DNA from: Bacteroidaceae bacterium
GTDB lineage: Bacteria > Bacteroidota > Bacteroidia > Bacteroidales > Bacteroidaceae
NCBI GenBank assembly: GCA_017547165.1
Contig: JAFYQK010000011.1
Coordinates: 1-64,000, forward strand
Reading direction: 5' to 3'
DNA length: 64,000 nt
The translations under genes were made by a program, and so were the position numbers. The notes beneath the pieces were generated by a model. The model saw nothing but the letters and a program-made list of their open reading frames with translations. It had not been told where the DNA came from and searched no databases. Positions 15,448 to 23,787 of this stretch are shown piece after piece (positions within the stretch are counted from its first letter, which is position 1; every line of letters starts with the position of its first letter).

Positions 15448-18400
15448 CTATGGGTGCCAGTCCCTGACGTAGCGCACTCGGTTTATGCTTTCGCCAACGC
15501 TACCCAAGGTGACACGGTCGCGATAGATGAACCATGAATAGAAATGGGAGTTGCCTGAGCGGTCGTACTGGTTTCCATAGTAACCGAAAGAATAGTAACT
15601 GCCCACCAACGAGCCGCTACCGCCCCACCAGTTGGTGTTACTGCCACAGTACAACTGCATCACCACACCCTCGCGAATATTTGGGATACGGTAACCTGCC
15701 TCGGGAGCATGCGAAATACCATTCTCCAAATTTCCTTTCAAGGCTATGTATGGAGAGGAATTGCTGCCGATGGGGTAGTTGGTATGCAGAGGACCAGTCT
15801 CGAATCCATAGTATAGGCGGCTCATGAAGGAATACTCGTCGCCAGGCACCAGTTCACGCGTGGTATAGTAGCGCAAGGACTCCTCGTTCATGTTCATGAA
15901 ATTGAAGCGATACACCGAATTGGCATTAAGTGCACCTGTGGTTTCCTCCACAATGACCAGTTCGTCTTCGGGGTAGTTCTTTCCTGCCGACACTATGCTG
16001 GACGACGTGGGGAAGGGCATACCGAGATTGCGGACACAACGTACTGGAGAATATGCCGGCTTGCTGTAATGCGACTGGTATTCGCCAGTAGAGGCGCCCT
16101 CCTCGGCCCATACTATTACGGGCATATTTCCTGCCACCTGTCCGTTTGCGGTACTGCTTACGACATGCAATCGCCATGGATAAACACCATCGAAAGCACC
16201 GCCCGATACCGGGGCATTAGGCGCCCTGCTCGTTTCAATGGGATACAACTGGGCTTCCGAACTAAGTCCCTGGTCACCCAGGAACAAGCCGCACAGCTGG
16301 TCCAGTGAGGCTATATACCAACGCAGTTCCTCGGGGTCTATAATGCCGTCACCATCCAAGTCCCTGTTGCGAAGAAGAACGGAATACAGTCCAGCCCTGT
16401 AATTTCCCTTCAGCTGGGGTTCCATGCCGGAGTAGTCAATAAACGTGTCCCAACGCAGATTGGTGTTCACCGTCTTGCCTGTGCCTGTGCCACGGACAAG
16501 GTTCAGCAGGCAGGCAGTATTGTAGAGCCCGTCGGATTTTGATGTATTGTCGGGGGTGTAGGATGTTATCTTGTATGCAGAGCCGGAGTTCATTCTCTCG
16601 TCCGGATGATAGAACCATGCCATATTGTTTGTTTCGTCCGCCGTTTCACATCCCCACGCCTGCTTCAGATCGGTCCTGGACATGTTTATGTTATACGGAG
16701 TCTGGATGGAGTGCTGTCTGATGGTAAGAATGCTTCCCGTGAGGGAACTGTCCCCGTCCTTGCTTCGCTGGTTCTTGCACAGAATGTGCATCAGGCGGTT
16801 AGGCTGGTTGGCAAACTTCTTCCACAGGATGTCCGAGTCGTCGGGGTTCATAGGATTAGCATCGTAATAGAATTCGTCTACGAAGACGGTCAGTTTCATC
16901 TCGCCGTTATTGTCGTACAGACTTGGTTCGCCAGCCTTCCACTTCAATGTTTCCGTCTTTATTGTCGCCAGCATGTCGATGACCGTCTTTAGTTTGCTTT
17001 TGTCCGCAGGGTATCTCTGGCATCCTTTACTATAGAGTCCGTCAGTCCCCATCTCGTTGAGCATGAACTCAACCCATTTGTAGTCCAGGTCGTTGTATAT
17101 TTCCTGTCCGAAAGCATCCTTCATAGGCACACCTTCTCTGCCGAAAGGAGTTCGCACATACCAAGTCATATTCTCCACATCCACCTCATTGGCCTTGATG
17201 GTGTAGACACGCTGTCCGTAGTGAGCATCGAAGGTATATATATCCTCCTCTGCCTCATAGAGATGTCCCATGGCACCAGGCTGGTCCTCGTCAATACCAG
17301 GAATATTATCGTTGGAAGTCTCCACCTCCACCTCTATCCTGTCCACACCCTTTATGTTGATGGTGTATTTGTAGTGAGTGTTTCGGTGCACGTCGTAATT
17401 ATCCTTGTCCGCAGCAAAATCGCCCAGATGCACTAGATAAGTGACGTCTGCTATAAGGTGTTGCTCCGTGGTCAGTCCCGGGTCCACAACCATCTTCAAC
17501 TCACCCTTTACAATAATGTATGTGGCCTGCTCTGGAGCATACTCCCACATGCCGGCTTCGGTATTGTACGTGCCATAATTGTCTGCACTCGAATCGTCGG
17601 TGTGCTTTATGCGCCTGTCGCGGTTATGGTAGTTGCCACCCACGCTCTTTTTTCTGTATGCCGACTTAATATTCTCCAACGTGTAGAACGAAAAGCCATA
17701 CAGCACACCGCCCGTAGGATTACCGTTCACCTCCTCGTTTTCCGTGGTTTCGAAGTTCATGGGCTGGGTGTTGAAGAAAGCGTCCTCCGAAGGTTCTGCT
17801 CCGCCTTGGCTGGGCATAAGCAGGCAACTCTTGGGCAAATTCATCACCTGCCACGATTCTGGGGTAAATGCCTCCACACGCTGGTTCTTGCTTTCCTCTG
17901 TGGGATTCACCCTGACGTTTACCTGCACCTTGGCATCCAGGCGTTCCAGCATTATCTTGCCACCAGTCACGCTGATGGTTCCATCCTCATGGATACTGAC
18001 ACCGGTTCTGTTGCCTGTCATCATGAAGTAACCGGCATTACGCTCTGGCAGATCTTGGTTCAAGGAAACCAGCAGAGCATTAAGTTCCTCCCTGCTACGC
18101 ACCAGTCCCAAACGGTCTTCGGACATGTTCATAAAGTCCAAGTCGATATTAGCCACCAGAACTATCTCGGCGCCGCCACCGGAAACCGTAGGAACACAAA
18201 GGTGCAAGGTTCCATATGTTTGCGATGAACCGCCGTCGGACGACATATTGTGCACCTCCCAATACTCCTTGTTTCCTGTCTGGTCTAAGTCGTCGGCATC
18301 AAAATAGCGTCCGTACACCTTCTTGCCATCAGCAAACAAGAACACATACATGTTTCGCACCATGGACTCGTAGTGGAGGTCATAGGTACCACGGGTTACA

Positions 18401-18561
18401 ACACTGATTTCCTTATGTTCCTTAGAACCGAATGGCAATGCCACCATTACCTCCTTATCACCCACATTGGTCATCTGGGCAAGGTCGTCTTCGGTGCAAC
18501 CCACCACAAGCATGCCCGTAAGAAGCAGTATGCCAAGTATGCGTATCCAGTCTTTTATCAT
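15448..18561 (-). CDS. Large fimbrial lipoprotein, probable tip subunit (DUF4906-like)
   Basis: 1037 residues, last gene of the fimbrial operon. A lipoprotein signal ends in LVVGC with lipid-bearing Cys about 22. The N-terminal part (about 35-240: TRGTYDLHYESMVRNMYVFLF, MLERLDAKVQV) is fimbrillin-like; the remainder resembles the very long DUF4906-type proteins at the end of Mfa clusters. The last ~150 residues form a separate Gly/Tyr/Trp-rich domain (AGYRIPNIREGVVMQLY to YVRDWHP) that could bind a ligand. Position and size fit a tip adhesin (Mfa3/Mfa5-like), but the exact homologue is not certain. It starts 10 bp after the previous gene. Confidence 0.75.
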   Translation of the reverse strand: MIKDWIRILGILLLTGMLVVGCTEDDLAQMTNVGDKEVMVALPFGSKEHKEISVVTRGTYDLHYESMVRNMYVFLFADGKKVYGRYFDADDLDQTGNKEYWEVHNMSSDGGSSQTYGTLHLCVPTVSGGGAEIVLVANIDLDFMNMSEDRLGLVRSREELNALLVSLNQDLPERNAGYFMMTGNRTGVSIHEDGTISVTGGKIMLERLDAKVQVNVRVNPTEESKNQRVEAFTPESWQVMNLPKSCLLMPSQGGAEPSEDAFFNTQPMNFETTENEEVNGNPTGGVLYGFSFYTLENIKSAYRKKSVGGNYHNRDRRIKHTDDSSADNYGTYNTEAGMWEYAPEQATYIIVKGELKMVVDPGLTTEQHLIADVTYLVHLGDFAADKDNYDVHRNTHYKYTINIKGVDRIEVEVETSNDNIPGIDEDQPGAMGHLYEAEEDIYTFDAHYGQRVYTIKANEVDVENMTWYVRTPFGREGVPMKDAFGQEIYNDLDYKWVEFMLNEMGTDGLYSKGCQRYPADKSKLKTVIDMLATIKTETLKWKAGEPSLYDNNGEMKLTVFVDEFYYDANPMNPDDSDILWKKFANQPNRLMHILCKNQRSKDGDSSLTGSILTIRQHSIQTPYNINMSRTDLKQAWGCETADETNNMAWFYHPDERMNSGSAYKITSYTPDNTSKSDGLYNTACLLNLVRGTGTGKTVNTNLRWDTFIDYSGMEPQLKGNYRAGLYSVLLRNRDLDGDGIIDPEELRWYIASLDQLCGLFLGDQGLSSEAQLYPIETSRAPNAPVSGGAFDGVYPWRLHVVSSTANGQVAGNMPVIVWAEEGASTGEYQSHYSKPAYSPVRCVRNLGMPFPTSSSIVSAGKNYPEDELVIVEETTGALNANSVYRFNFMNMNEESLRYYTTRELVPGDEYSFMSRLYYGFETGPLHTNYPIGSNSSPYIALKGNLENGISHAPEAGYRIPNIREGVVMQLYCGSNTNWWGGSGSLVGSYYSFGYYGNQYDRSGNSHFYSWFIYRDRVTLGSVGESINRVRYVRDWHP

Positions 18562-18571
18562 GTAGTCTTAC

Positions 18572-20101
18572 TCAGTCAAAAGTTATATCTCCCCCCACTT
18601 CGTTCCAGTCAGAAACCTCGAATTCTATCTCTCCGCTCTTGTCGTTATAGGAAACATTTACAAGTATATTCACGAAGTCATTTCTGCTTAGTTTCTGCAT
18701 TGGAACACTCTCGCCGGTTTCCTTGTCTATGGTTGTTATAGGTATGGTAGCCTCTTGTGTAACATCACTGTTCACCGTAGTTGCATTTACCCTATACAGA
18801 CGGAATCTTCTGCTGTTACCTGTAGAAGAACCAATCGGGCCATTGTTATTCACGGCAAGATAATAGTTGCTAGACGTTGACTTCATATACATGTAGGAAC
18901 TGGATTGCGAAAGCGTGAAATAGTCATTATCGCCCGCAGTGCTGGTCATAGGCACAGCATTGTTCTTCACCGCGGAACTCCTAATGTAGTATCCGCTTCT
19001 TCCCATGGACTCTATCCTGTAGTTGTTGCCACTTGTCCTGATGAATCGCCACACGCAATTATGGTTCAGTTCGCCTCCTGTGGTATAGGACGTAGTGGAA
19101 GACAGATTGTTAGAACCATTATCGTACAGATATTTTTTTGCATTAGAGTTGTATATGATGTACAAGCCTCCGTCCACCACACTGCTGGGATTAGTGATAT
19201 AACTGCTTTCCACCTCATAGACGGTTTCCGAAACTCCACCACCATACCTCAATCCTAAAGTGTACTGATACTGACCTCCGTTGCTTTCCAGCATATAGGC
19301 ATCAAAGATGGTGGACTCAGTAACACTATTCCCCTCCCCTATTCCAGGAACCATCATGTTCTGCACAAAGGGAGTAACGGCATCGCTGGACGTTACCGAC
19401 GGTGTGGCATTAGCAGTACCACCCTCGGCAAACAATGGTGCTGTTCTCTGTGTGAACCTATCGGCAAAGTTCAATTTGGTAATCTGCAAATCCGCCTTGC
19501 TCTGGTTCCTTACATTTATACGTACGCGTGCGTAGGTCCTGAGCAATTCTCCAGAAGCCATATTTGCACCGGGTTGCAGGACAATTTCCTTCTTCAACGT
19601 CAATGGGTATGGCGTTGTTCCAGGGCACAGGGCAGATGTTGCCGACGATGCCACCTGCATGTCTCCTGTAACATCGGTTACGGATGAGAGATGTCCGCTT
19701 GTCTGGCTATCATATTCGCCGTAGTTTGCCACGGCATAGAGTTGGTAGGGCTTGCTGTAATCCAGGTTGTCAAAACTTACGGTCGCCTCGGTATTTCCGT
19801 TGCCGAAACGCGAGTCTCCCCTTTCCAAAACAGCAGATGCCTCCACCGCACCATCCCTGACCAGAAACACGGCAAGACGGTACATGCGTCTGCCGTCGAC
19901 AACTTCCTCAAGTTCCGACACAGTACCATTGTCGTCAAGATCCTCTACACCTCGTGTTTCCAGATGCGCCTCAGTGCTTTGGAATGTGACCGTCAGTGAT
20001 GTTCCCTGCATTTGTCCCTCATTATACTCATGCTCGGTGCATCCGCACATTACCAGCATGGCATACAAGAGAGAGAATAGTTGCAGCAATCTTTGAATCA
20101 T
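18572..20101 (-). CDS. Accessory fimbrillin-like lipoprotein with beta-trefoil-like insertion
   Basis: 509 residues. A lipoprotein signal ends in VMCGC (Cys about 21). The N-terminal half is fimbrillin/FimB-like (MYRLAVFLVRDG, YQLYAVANYG, LLRTYARVRINV). At about 308-440 there is an insertion reading GGLYIIYNSNAKKYLYDNG, then WRFIRTSGNNYRIES, YYIRSSA, YMYMKSTSSNYYLAVNNNG and RFRLYRV: repeated aromatic/Gly strands in the style of ricin-type beta-trefoil lectin domains. The chain then resumes the pilin C-terminal strand (FEVSDWNEVGGDITFD). It sits between the other accessory pilin (13 bp) and the tip gene (10 bp). Confidence 0.75.
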   Translation of the reverse strand: MIQRLLQLFSLLYAMLVMCGCTEHEYNEGQMQGTSLTVTFQSTEAHLETRGVEDLDDNGTVSELEEVVDGRRMYRLAVFLVRDGAVEASAVLERGDSRFGNGNTEATVSFDNLDYSKPYQLYAVANYGEYDSQTSGHLSSVTDVTGDMQVASSATSALCPGTTPYPLTLKKEIVLQPGANMASGELLRTYARVRINVRNQSKADLQITKLNFADRFTQRTAPLFAEGGTANATPSVTSSDAVTPFVQNMMVPGIGEGNSVTESTIFDAYMLESNGGQYQYTLGLRYGGGVSETVYEVESSYITNPSSVVDGGLYIIYNSNAKKYLYDNGSNNLSSTTSYTTGGELNHNCVWRFIRTSGNNYRIESMGRSGYYIRSSAVKNNAVPMTSTAGDNDYFTLSQSSSYMYMKSTSSNYYLAVNNNGPIGSSTGNSRRFRLYRVNATTVNSDVTQEATIPITTIDKETGESVPMQKLSRNDFVNILVNVSYNDKSGEIEFEVSDWNEVGGDITFD

Positions 20102-20114
20102 CTTGCTTTTCTCC

Positions 20115-21374
20115 TTACATTATGATGTCATGGACAGAATCCAATCTGTTCCAATCTGCTATAGTCAATTTTATATCAACACCGGCACCGCTGATTTCCA
20201 GGATATAGGTGTAGCGTTTGCCATGCTCGTAGCTGATGGCCGGTATGTCCACGCTGAACACATGACTTCCGGCACTGTTCATCGTGTAACAGAACTGCAG
20301 AGTGCCTCCCTGTACCTGCTGAGGTACAACCAGGATCCATCCTTCGTTCCCTGTATATTCATGACCTGAAACAGTTCCGGTTTCAGTGTATAGATCATTT
20401 TCTCCGGCAATAGAAAGCCCCGTATGCTCCCATTTGTACATGGGTGCCGATGAAGACTCGTAAGTATACCAAGTTATCTCCGGATTCTCGTTGCCGGTGT
20501 GAAGAAGATATCCGGAGGGTGAGAACAGGTTTGTTGCCGTTCCCTTGTTCTGAAGCCAGCATGAGGTTATTCCCTCTCCACTAGACGGAGTGTAGCCGTC
20601 TGTAGGCCTTACCTTGAATTTCAACGCTGCAAAGATGTGTTCCATGTCCAAAGGGACAGGACCGGAGGGCATTTCTGTCTGTATGTCCACATAAGTAGCG
20701 GCTACAAGCATATCTTCCTGCAGCACGGAGGTATTGATTGGACCTCCCTGTATAATGGTTGCCTCCATCTGTGTCATCAGGCTTGTCATCAAAGCCTGAG
20801 GATAGCATGCACGGAAGGAGTATTGCGAGTTGGTCATCCAAAAACGGGTTTCACCGGGATAGTTCCAATCGTTGTATGGATTGGTGTATTCCAACTTGGG
20901 AGCGTATGTCAGGGGCGCAGCATTGAACACATTATAAGTATGTTGCTGGCCGTCCTCGGTGGTTGAGTATTGTCCCCACACTCCTATGCTCTCGTAATTT
21001 CCATACACATTAGGCGTGCACGCAAGCCGTAGGGCTTCATCATCTACTAAAGCCCTGGTTGCAGAGGCGCCTTCCTGCTGTATGCTCCAGTTTATGGTTC
21101 GTGTTGGCATCGGCTCTGTGGGAGTATCTGTAACCTGCGAACTATCCGCAACAGAGCAACCTGCCATGAAAAGCGTCATAGCAAGCATACACAGGCATAC
21201 CAAACATGCCTTGCATGCCACGTGGCACGCTGCCAGTACTCTCGTAATGGTACTGCAGTACTTCCGCAATGGTACTGCAGTACTTCCATAATGGTACTGC
21301 AGTACTCCTATAGAGGTATTCTGAGGAGTACCGAATGGCTTGATGCACATTTGCCTGTTTCTGATCTTTGTCAT
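20115..21374 (-). CDS. Accessory fimbrillin family lipoprotein with repeat-encoded leader
   Basis: About 419 residues from the ATG at 21374. The lipobox is LFMAGC, about 73 residues after this start, so the leader is very long; its first ~45 codons are a tandem 22-bp DNA repeat (21246-21311). An upstream in-frame ATG at 21440 lies inside a terminator hairpin and is rejected. The mature part matches the fimbrillin-like family: ETRFWMTNSQYSFRACYP, LDMEHIFAALKFKV, WILVVPQQ, and the end strand IKLTIADWNRLD. Because 22 is not a multiple of three, loss or gain of one repeat would break the frame. A downstream start is possible but no good ATG precedes the hydrophobic core by a normal distance. Confidence 0.7.
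   Translation of the reverse strand: MTKIRNRQMCIKPFGTPQNTSIGVLQYHYGSTAVPLRKYCSTITRVLAACHVACKACLVCLCMLAMTLFMAGCSVADSSQVTDTPTEPMPTRTINWSIQQEGASATRALVDDEALRLACTPNVYGNYESIGVWGQYSTTEDGQQHTYNVFNAAPLTYAPKLEYTNPYNDWNYPGETRFWMTNSQYSFRACYPQALMTSLMTQMEATIIQGGPINTSVLQEDMLVAATYVDIQTEMPSGPVPLDMEHIFAALKFKVRPTDGYTPSSGEGITSCWLQNKGTATNLFSPSGYLLHTGNENPEITWYTYESSSAPMYKWEHTGLSIAGENDLYTETGTVSGHEYTGNEGWILVVPQQVQGGTLQFCYTMNSAGSHVFSVDIPAISYEHGKRYTYILEISGAGVDIKLTIADWNRLDSVHDIIM
21246..21311. repeat. 22-bp tandem palindromic repeat (3 copies)
   Basis: Three copies start at 21246, 21268 and 21290: AATGGTACTGCAGTACTTCC plus two variable bases. Each contains the perfect 12-bp palindrome GTACTGCAGTAC. A partial fourth unit with an inverted repeat (GTACTCC...GGAGTAC, 21302-21331) follows. 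The array is within the leader-coding region of the accessory pilin gene. Confidence 0.85.
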
Positions 21375-21384
21375 TATTGATTCA

Positions 21385-21447
21385 TTTCCCTGGGCATCCC
21401 ATGACAGACACCCAGGGAAATATTTAAACCCAAATAGCAATTTGGGG
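21385..21447 (-). terminator. Two consecutive hairpins after the major fimbrillin gene
   Basis: First on the minus strand: CCCAAAT-TGCT-ATTTGGG (21429-21446) followed by TTTAAATATTT, an intrinsic terminator or attenuator. Second: TTTCCCTGGG...CCCAGGGAAA (21385-21420), a perfect 10-bp stem. They stand between the major subunit gene and the accessory genes, so they may lower downstream expression and set subunit ratios. Confidence 0.7.
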
Positions 21448-21470
21448 TAAACACTATATTATATACTTAA

Positions 21471-22643
21471 TTACAAGTCAATTACAATAACCTCATGGTC
21501 AACCCACTGCTCTGCACCTGGTGCAAAGTAGATTCTATCCTGGTCAGCAGCAGACTTGCCATATACCAGACGATAGGTGTAGCGTGTGCCTGGTTCCCAT
21601 GTAGAAACAGTTTCACCGCTTGTTGATTTCAATACGATACCCTCCTTCAGCTTAGCAGTCTTTGTTCTAAGGCTACCGTTAACGGTATATGTTACCACTA
21701 CAGTAGCATCATCGGTAAGCTCCTGAGGCATGAGTAACAACTGGTGAGATTCTTCAACCTCGCCATCCTCGTCCTGATCGCCAGCAGCCAACTGTGCCAC
21801 ATACTGTGCTGTGATGGGGAATACAACACTACCTTCAAAACCAAGATATGCCTTATCCTCAGCAATCTTATCTTCTTCAACAGTCCAAGTTGGATTTTGT
21901 GTTGATGCGCTATAGTCAGAAGTATTCTCTACCAGATTCTCTTTGAATGTACCCTTGTACTTAACGCCATATACCTTGATTTCCTTCAGCAGAACAAGAG
22001 CTTCGCTCTCGTTCATGATAGAGAAACGTACAGAAGACAATGCGTGTCTGAAGTTGATGGGTATACCGCTATAGTAATCAGCCTTATCCAGCATATCCTC
22101 AGAAGTCTGGTTCAGAGTTCTTATGCTATAAAGCAAATCAAAGTGGTGGTCTGCACTGGGATTAACCTCAAAATTCTCAATAGTCACACCATCTGCACCA
22201 TAAGTTCTTGTAGCGCCAACGCACTCCAGATCATAAGGAGAAGATGCAGCGAAAGACATCTTGCCAGAGGGCCAGTAGTAATAACCGCCTGAACTTGTCT
22301 TTGGTGCCCAACCGTCAACAGGCTGGTCATAAGAAACCTTAGTCTCGTTGATCTCATGTGCTGTAGCATTTGCCCAACCAGCGAAATCACCATCATGCTG
22401 TACTGCATAAATCATGAAATCTTCCTCCTTTGGATACCTGTAGACTGTAGAACTACCATCGTACATGTGGTCTCCAATTTCACCATAGAAGTTTGCTCTT
22501 GTACCTTTGTTGGACTGCAACAAGGGAGAAGAGAAAGCCAACTTGACAGGTTCCTTCACACCCTGTTCACCAACAGACTGGTCGGAAACGCAACTGGCAA
22601 AAGCCAATCCTGCCATCAAAAGAAAAAATAGATTCTTCTTCAT
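21471..22643 (-). CDS. Fimbrillin family protein (probable major subunit)
   Basis: 390 residues. A lipoprotein signal is MKKNLFFLLMAGLAFASC with Cys18. The fimbrillin-like family is indicated by GGYYYWPSGKMSFAASSPYD (about 120-140), HFDLLYS, FRHALSSVRFSIMN and the C-terminal strand WVDHEVIVIDL. Type V pilins of this family are lipidated, carried to the outer membrane and polymerised by donor-strand exchange after proteolysis. The gene is followed by two hairpins and preceded by a longer leader (79 bp) than its neighbours, as expected for the most abundant pilin. The assignment as major subunit is inference from position and the hairpins. Confidence 0.8.
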   Translation of the reverse strand: MKKNLFFLLMAGLAFASCVSDQSVGEQGVKEPVKLAFSSPLLQSNKGTRANFYGEIGDHMYDGSSTVYRYPKEEDFMIYAVQHDGDFAGWANATAHEINETKVSYDQPVDGWAPKTSSGGYYYWPSGKMSFAASSPYDLECVGATRTYGADGVTIENFEVNPSADHHFDLLYSIRTLNQTSEDMLDKADYYSGIPINFRHALSSVRFSIMNESEALVLLKEIKVYGVKYKGTFKENLVENTSDYSASTQNPTWTVEEDKIAEDKAYLGFEGSVVFPITAQYVAQLAAGDQDEDGEVEESHQLLLMPQELTDDATVVVTYTVNGSLRTKTAKLKEGIVLKSTSGETVSTWEPGTRYTYRLVYGKSAADQDRIYFAPGAEQWVDHEVIVIDL

Positions 22644-22722
22644 AATGCTTAATTTTAATGGTTAATAAAATGTTTAATTAAAAATAAATTTGTTGTTTTG
22701 ATTTATTGTTATTTCACTATAC

Positions 22723-23787
22723 TTACAATATTATGCCCGATTCTATATCATCCCAATCGTCAACACCAGGAGTCATTCCGCCAGAAGAACCGTCCATAGG
22801 TGGATGGAGTTCTAACTCCTGCTCAATCAGGATCCACTGGTTGTCGCGGACCATAGGTGTGGCAAACATGTCGGTGATGTCTATCTCCTCCACTTGCGAG
22901 GTGCCGTCTCTCTTCATGAATTCAAAAGACACAGCCAGCATATTCTGATGGTCAGGCAACTTGCCAAAGGTATGGAAAGTGGTATATAGTACCGCAGAAG
23001 AACTTCCGTCATCTGCATTTCGGCGCCTGTCTGCCAGTTTCAGAGAAAAGAGCACGTTTGTCTCGTCCGTTTCCACAAGTCCATTATGCTTATGAAGCAA
23101 TGAGGAACCCGCCATGCCGTTCAGCACCGATATTGCAGAGGTAGCCCACTCGATGCCCTTCACCTTCAGCTGTATGTAGTAACTCTTAACCATGCTATGC
23201 GCTCTGAAGTATGAGCCATCTGCGTAGCGCAAGGTGTCAACCGTAGTACTGTTACCTACGGTTATGCCCTCTATCACCTGATGAAAAAGGTGGTCTGGTT
23301 GCTGCCTTATCTGCTCTCCCTCAAGCGCCTGGCTCATGGAGGGCATGTATTGATGGTAGTACTCGCTCTCTACACCCGTATATGCCATCATGGCATAATA
23401 GTCATTATCGTCCTTGATTTTCGTATATGCTGTGCCATAACTATAGACAATCATGTTGTATTCGCCTGGCGCTACATTCATATGTCCATGTATATAGTAA
23501 CCATGCTCGTCACTTCCCTGCTCCTGGATATATCGCTGGGCAACAACATATCCCGTATTAGGATCAGCCAACACCACACGCATGGCTCTAGGTCTGCTGT
23601 ACACGGGGCGGTCATAATTCTCATTATAGAAGCCACATGTCACATTCTTTATGTCTTCATCCAGATAAATTCGCAAATAGCGAATGTTTAAAGGGTCCTC
23701 AAGAAGACGGTGCTCGCACGAGAACGTAATCATGCAAAATATGCAGCATCCCGACAAAAGCAACATCTTACGGAATATGCCCTTCAT
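22723..23787 (-). CDS. DUF5119 domain lipoprotein (fimbrial anchor/assembly)
   Basis: 354 residues. A signal ends near ITFSC (Cys about 24). The N-terminal 200 residues match DUF5119, a domain found in the second gene of Mfa-type fimbrial clusters: RAMRVVLADPNTGYVVAQRY, NVAPGEYNMIVYSYGT. Such proteins are thought to anchor or cap the pilus at the outer membrane (Mfa2/FimB-like role); this is family knowledge, not seen here. The start codon overlaps the DUF3575 gene by 4 bp (23784-23787), so translation is coupled. Confidence 0.75.
   Translation of the reverse strand: MKGIFRKMLLLSGCCIFCMITFSCEHRLLEDPLNIRYLRIYLDEDIKNVTCGFYNENYDRPVYSRPRAMRVVLADPNTGYVVAQRYIQEQGSDEHGYYIHGHMNVAPGEYNMIVYSYGTAYTKIKDDNDYYAMMAYTGVESEYYHQYMPSMSQALEGEQIRQQPDHLFHQVIEGITVGNSTTVDTLRYADGSYFRAHSMVKSYYIQLKVKGIEWATSAISVLNGMAGSSLLHKHNGLVETDETNVLFSLKLADRRRNADDGSSSAVLYTTFHTFGKLPDHQNMLAVSFEFMKRDGTSQVEEIDITDMFATPMVRDNQWILIEQELELHPPMDGSSGGMTPGVDDWDDIESGIIL

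Noticed and set aside
21375..21440. ATG at 21440 as the start of the accessory pilin
   Set aside because: It lies inside the terminator stem after the major pilin and would place two hairpins in the coding region; the ATG at 21374 is better.
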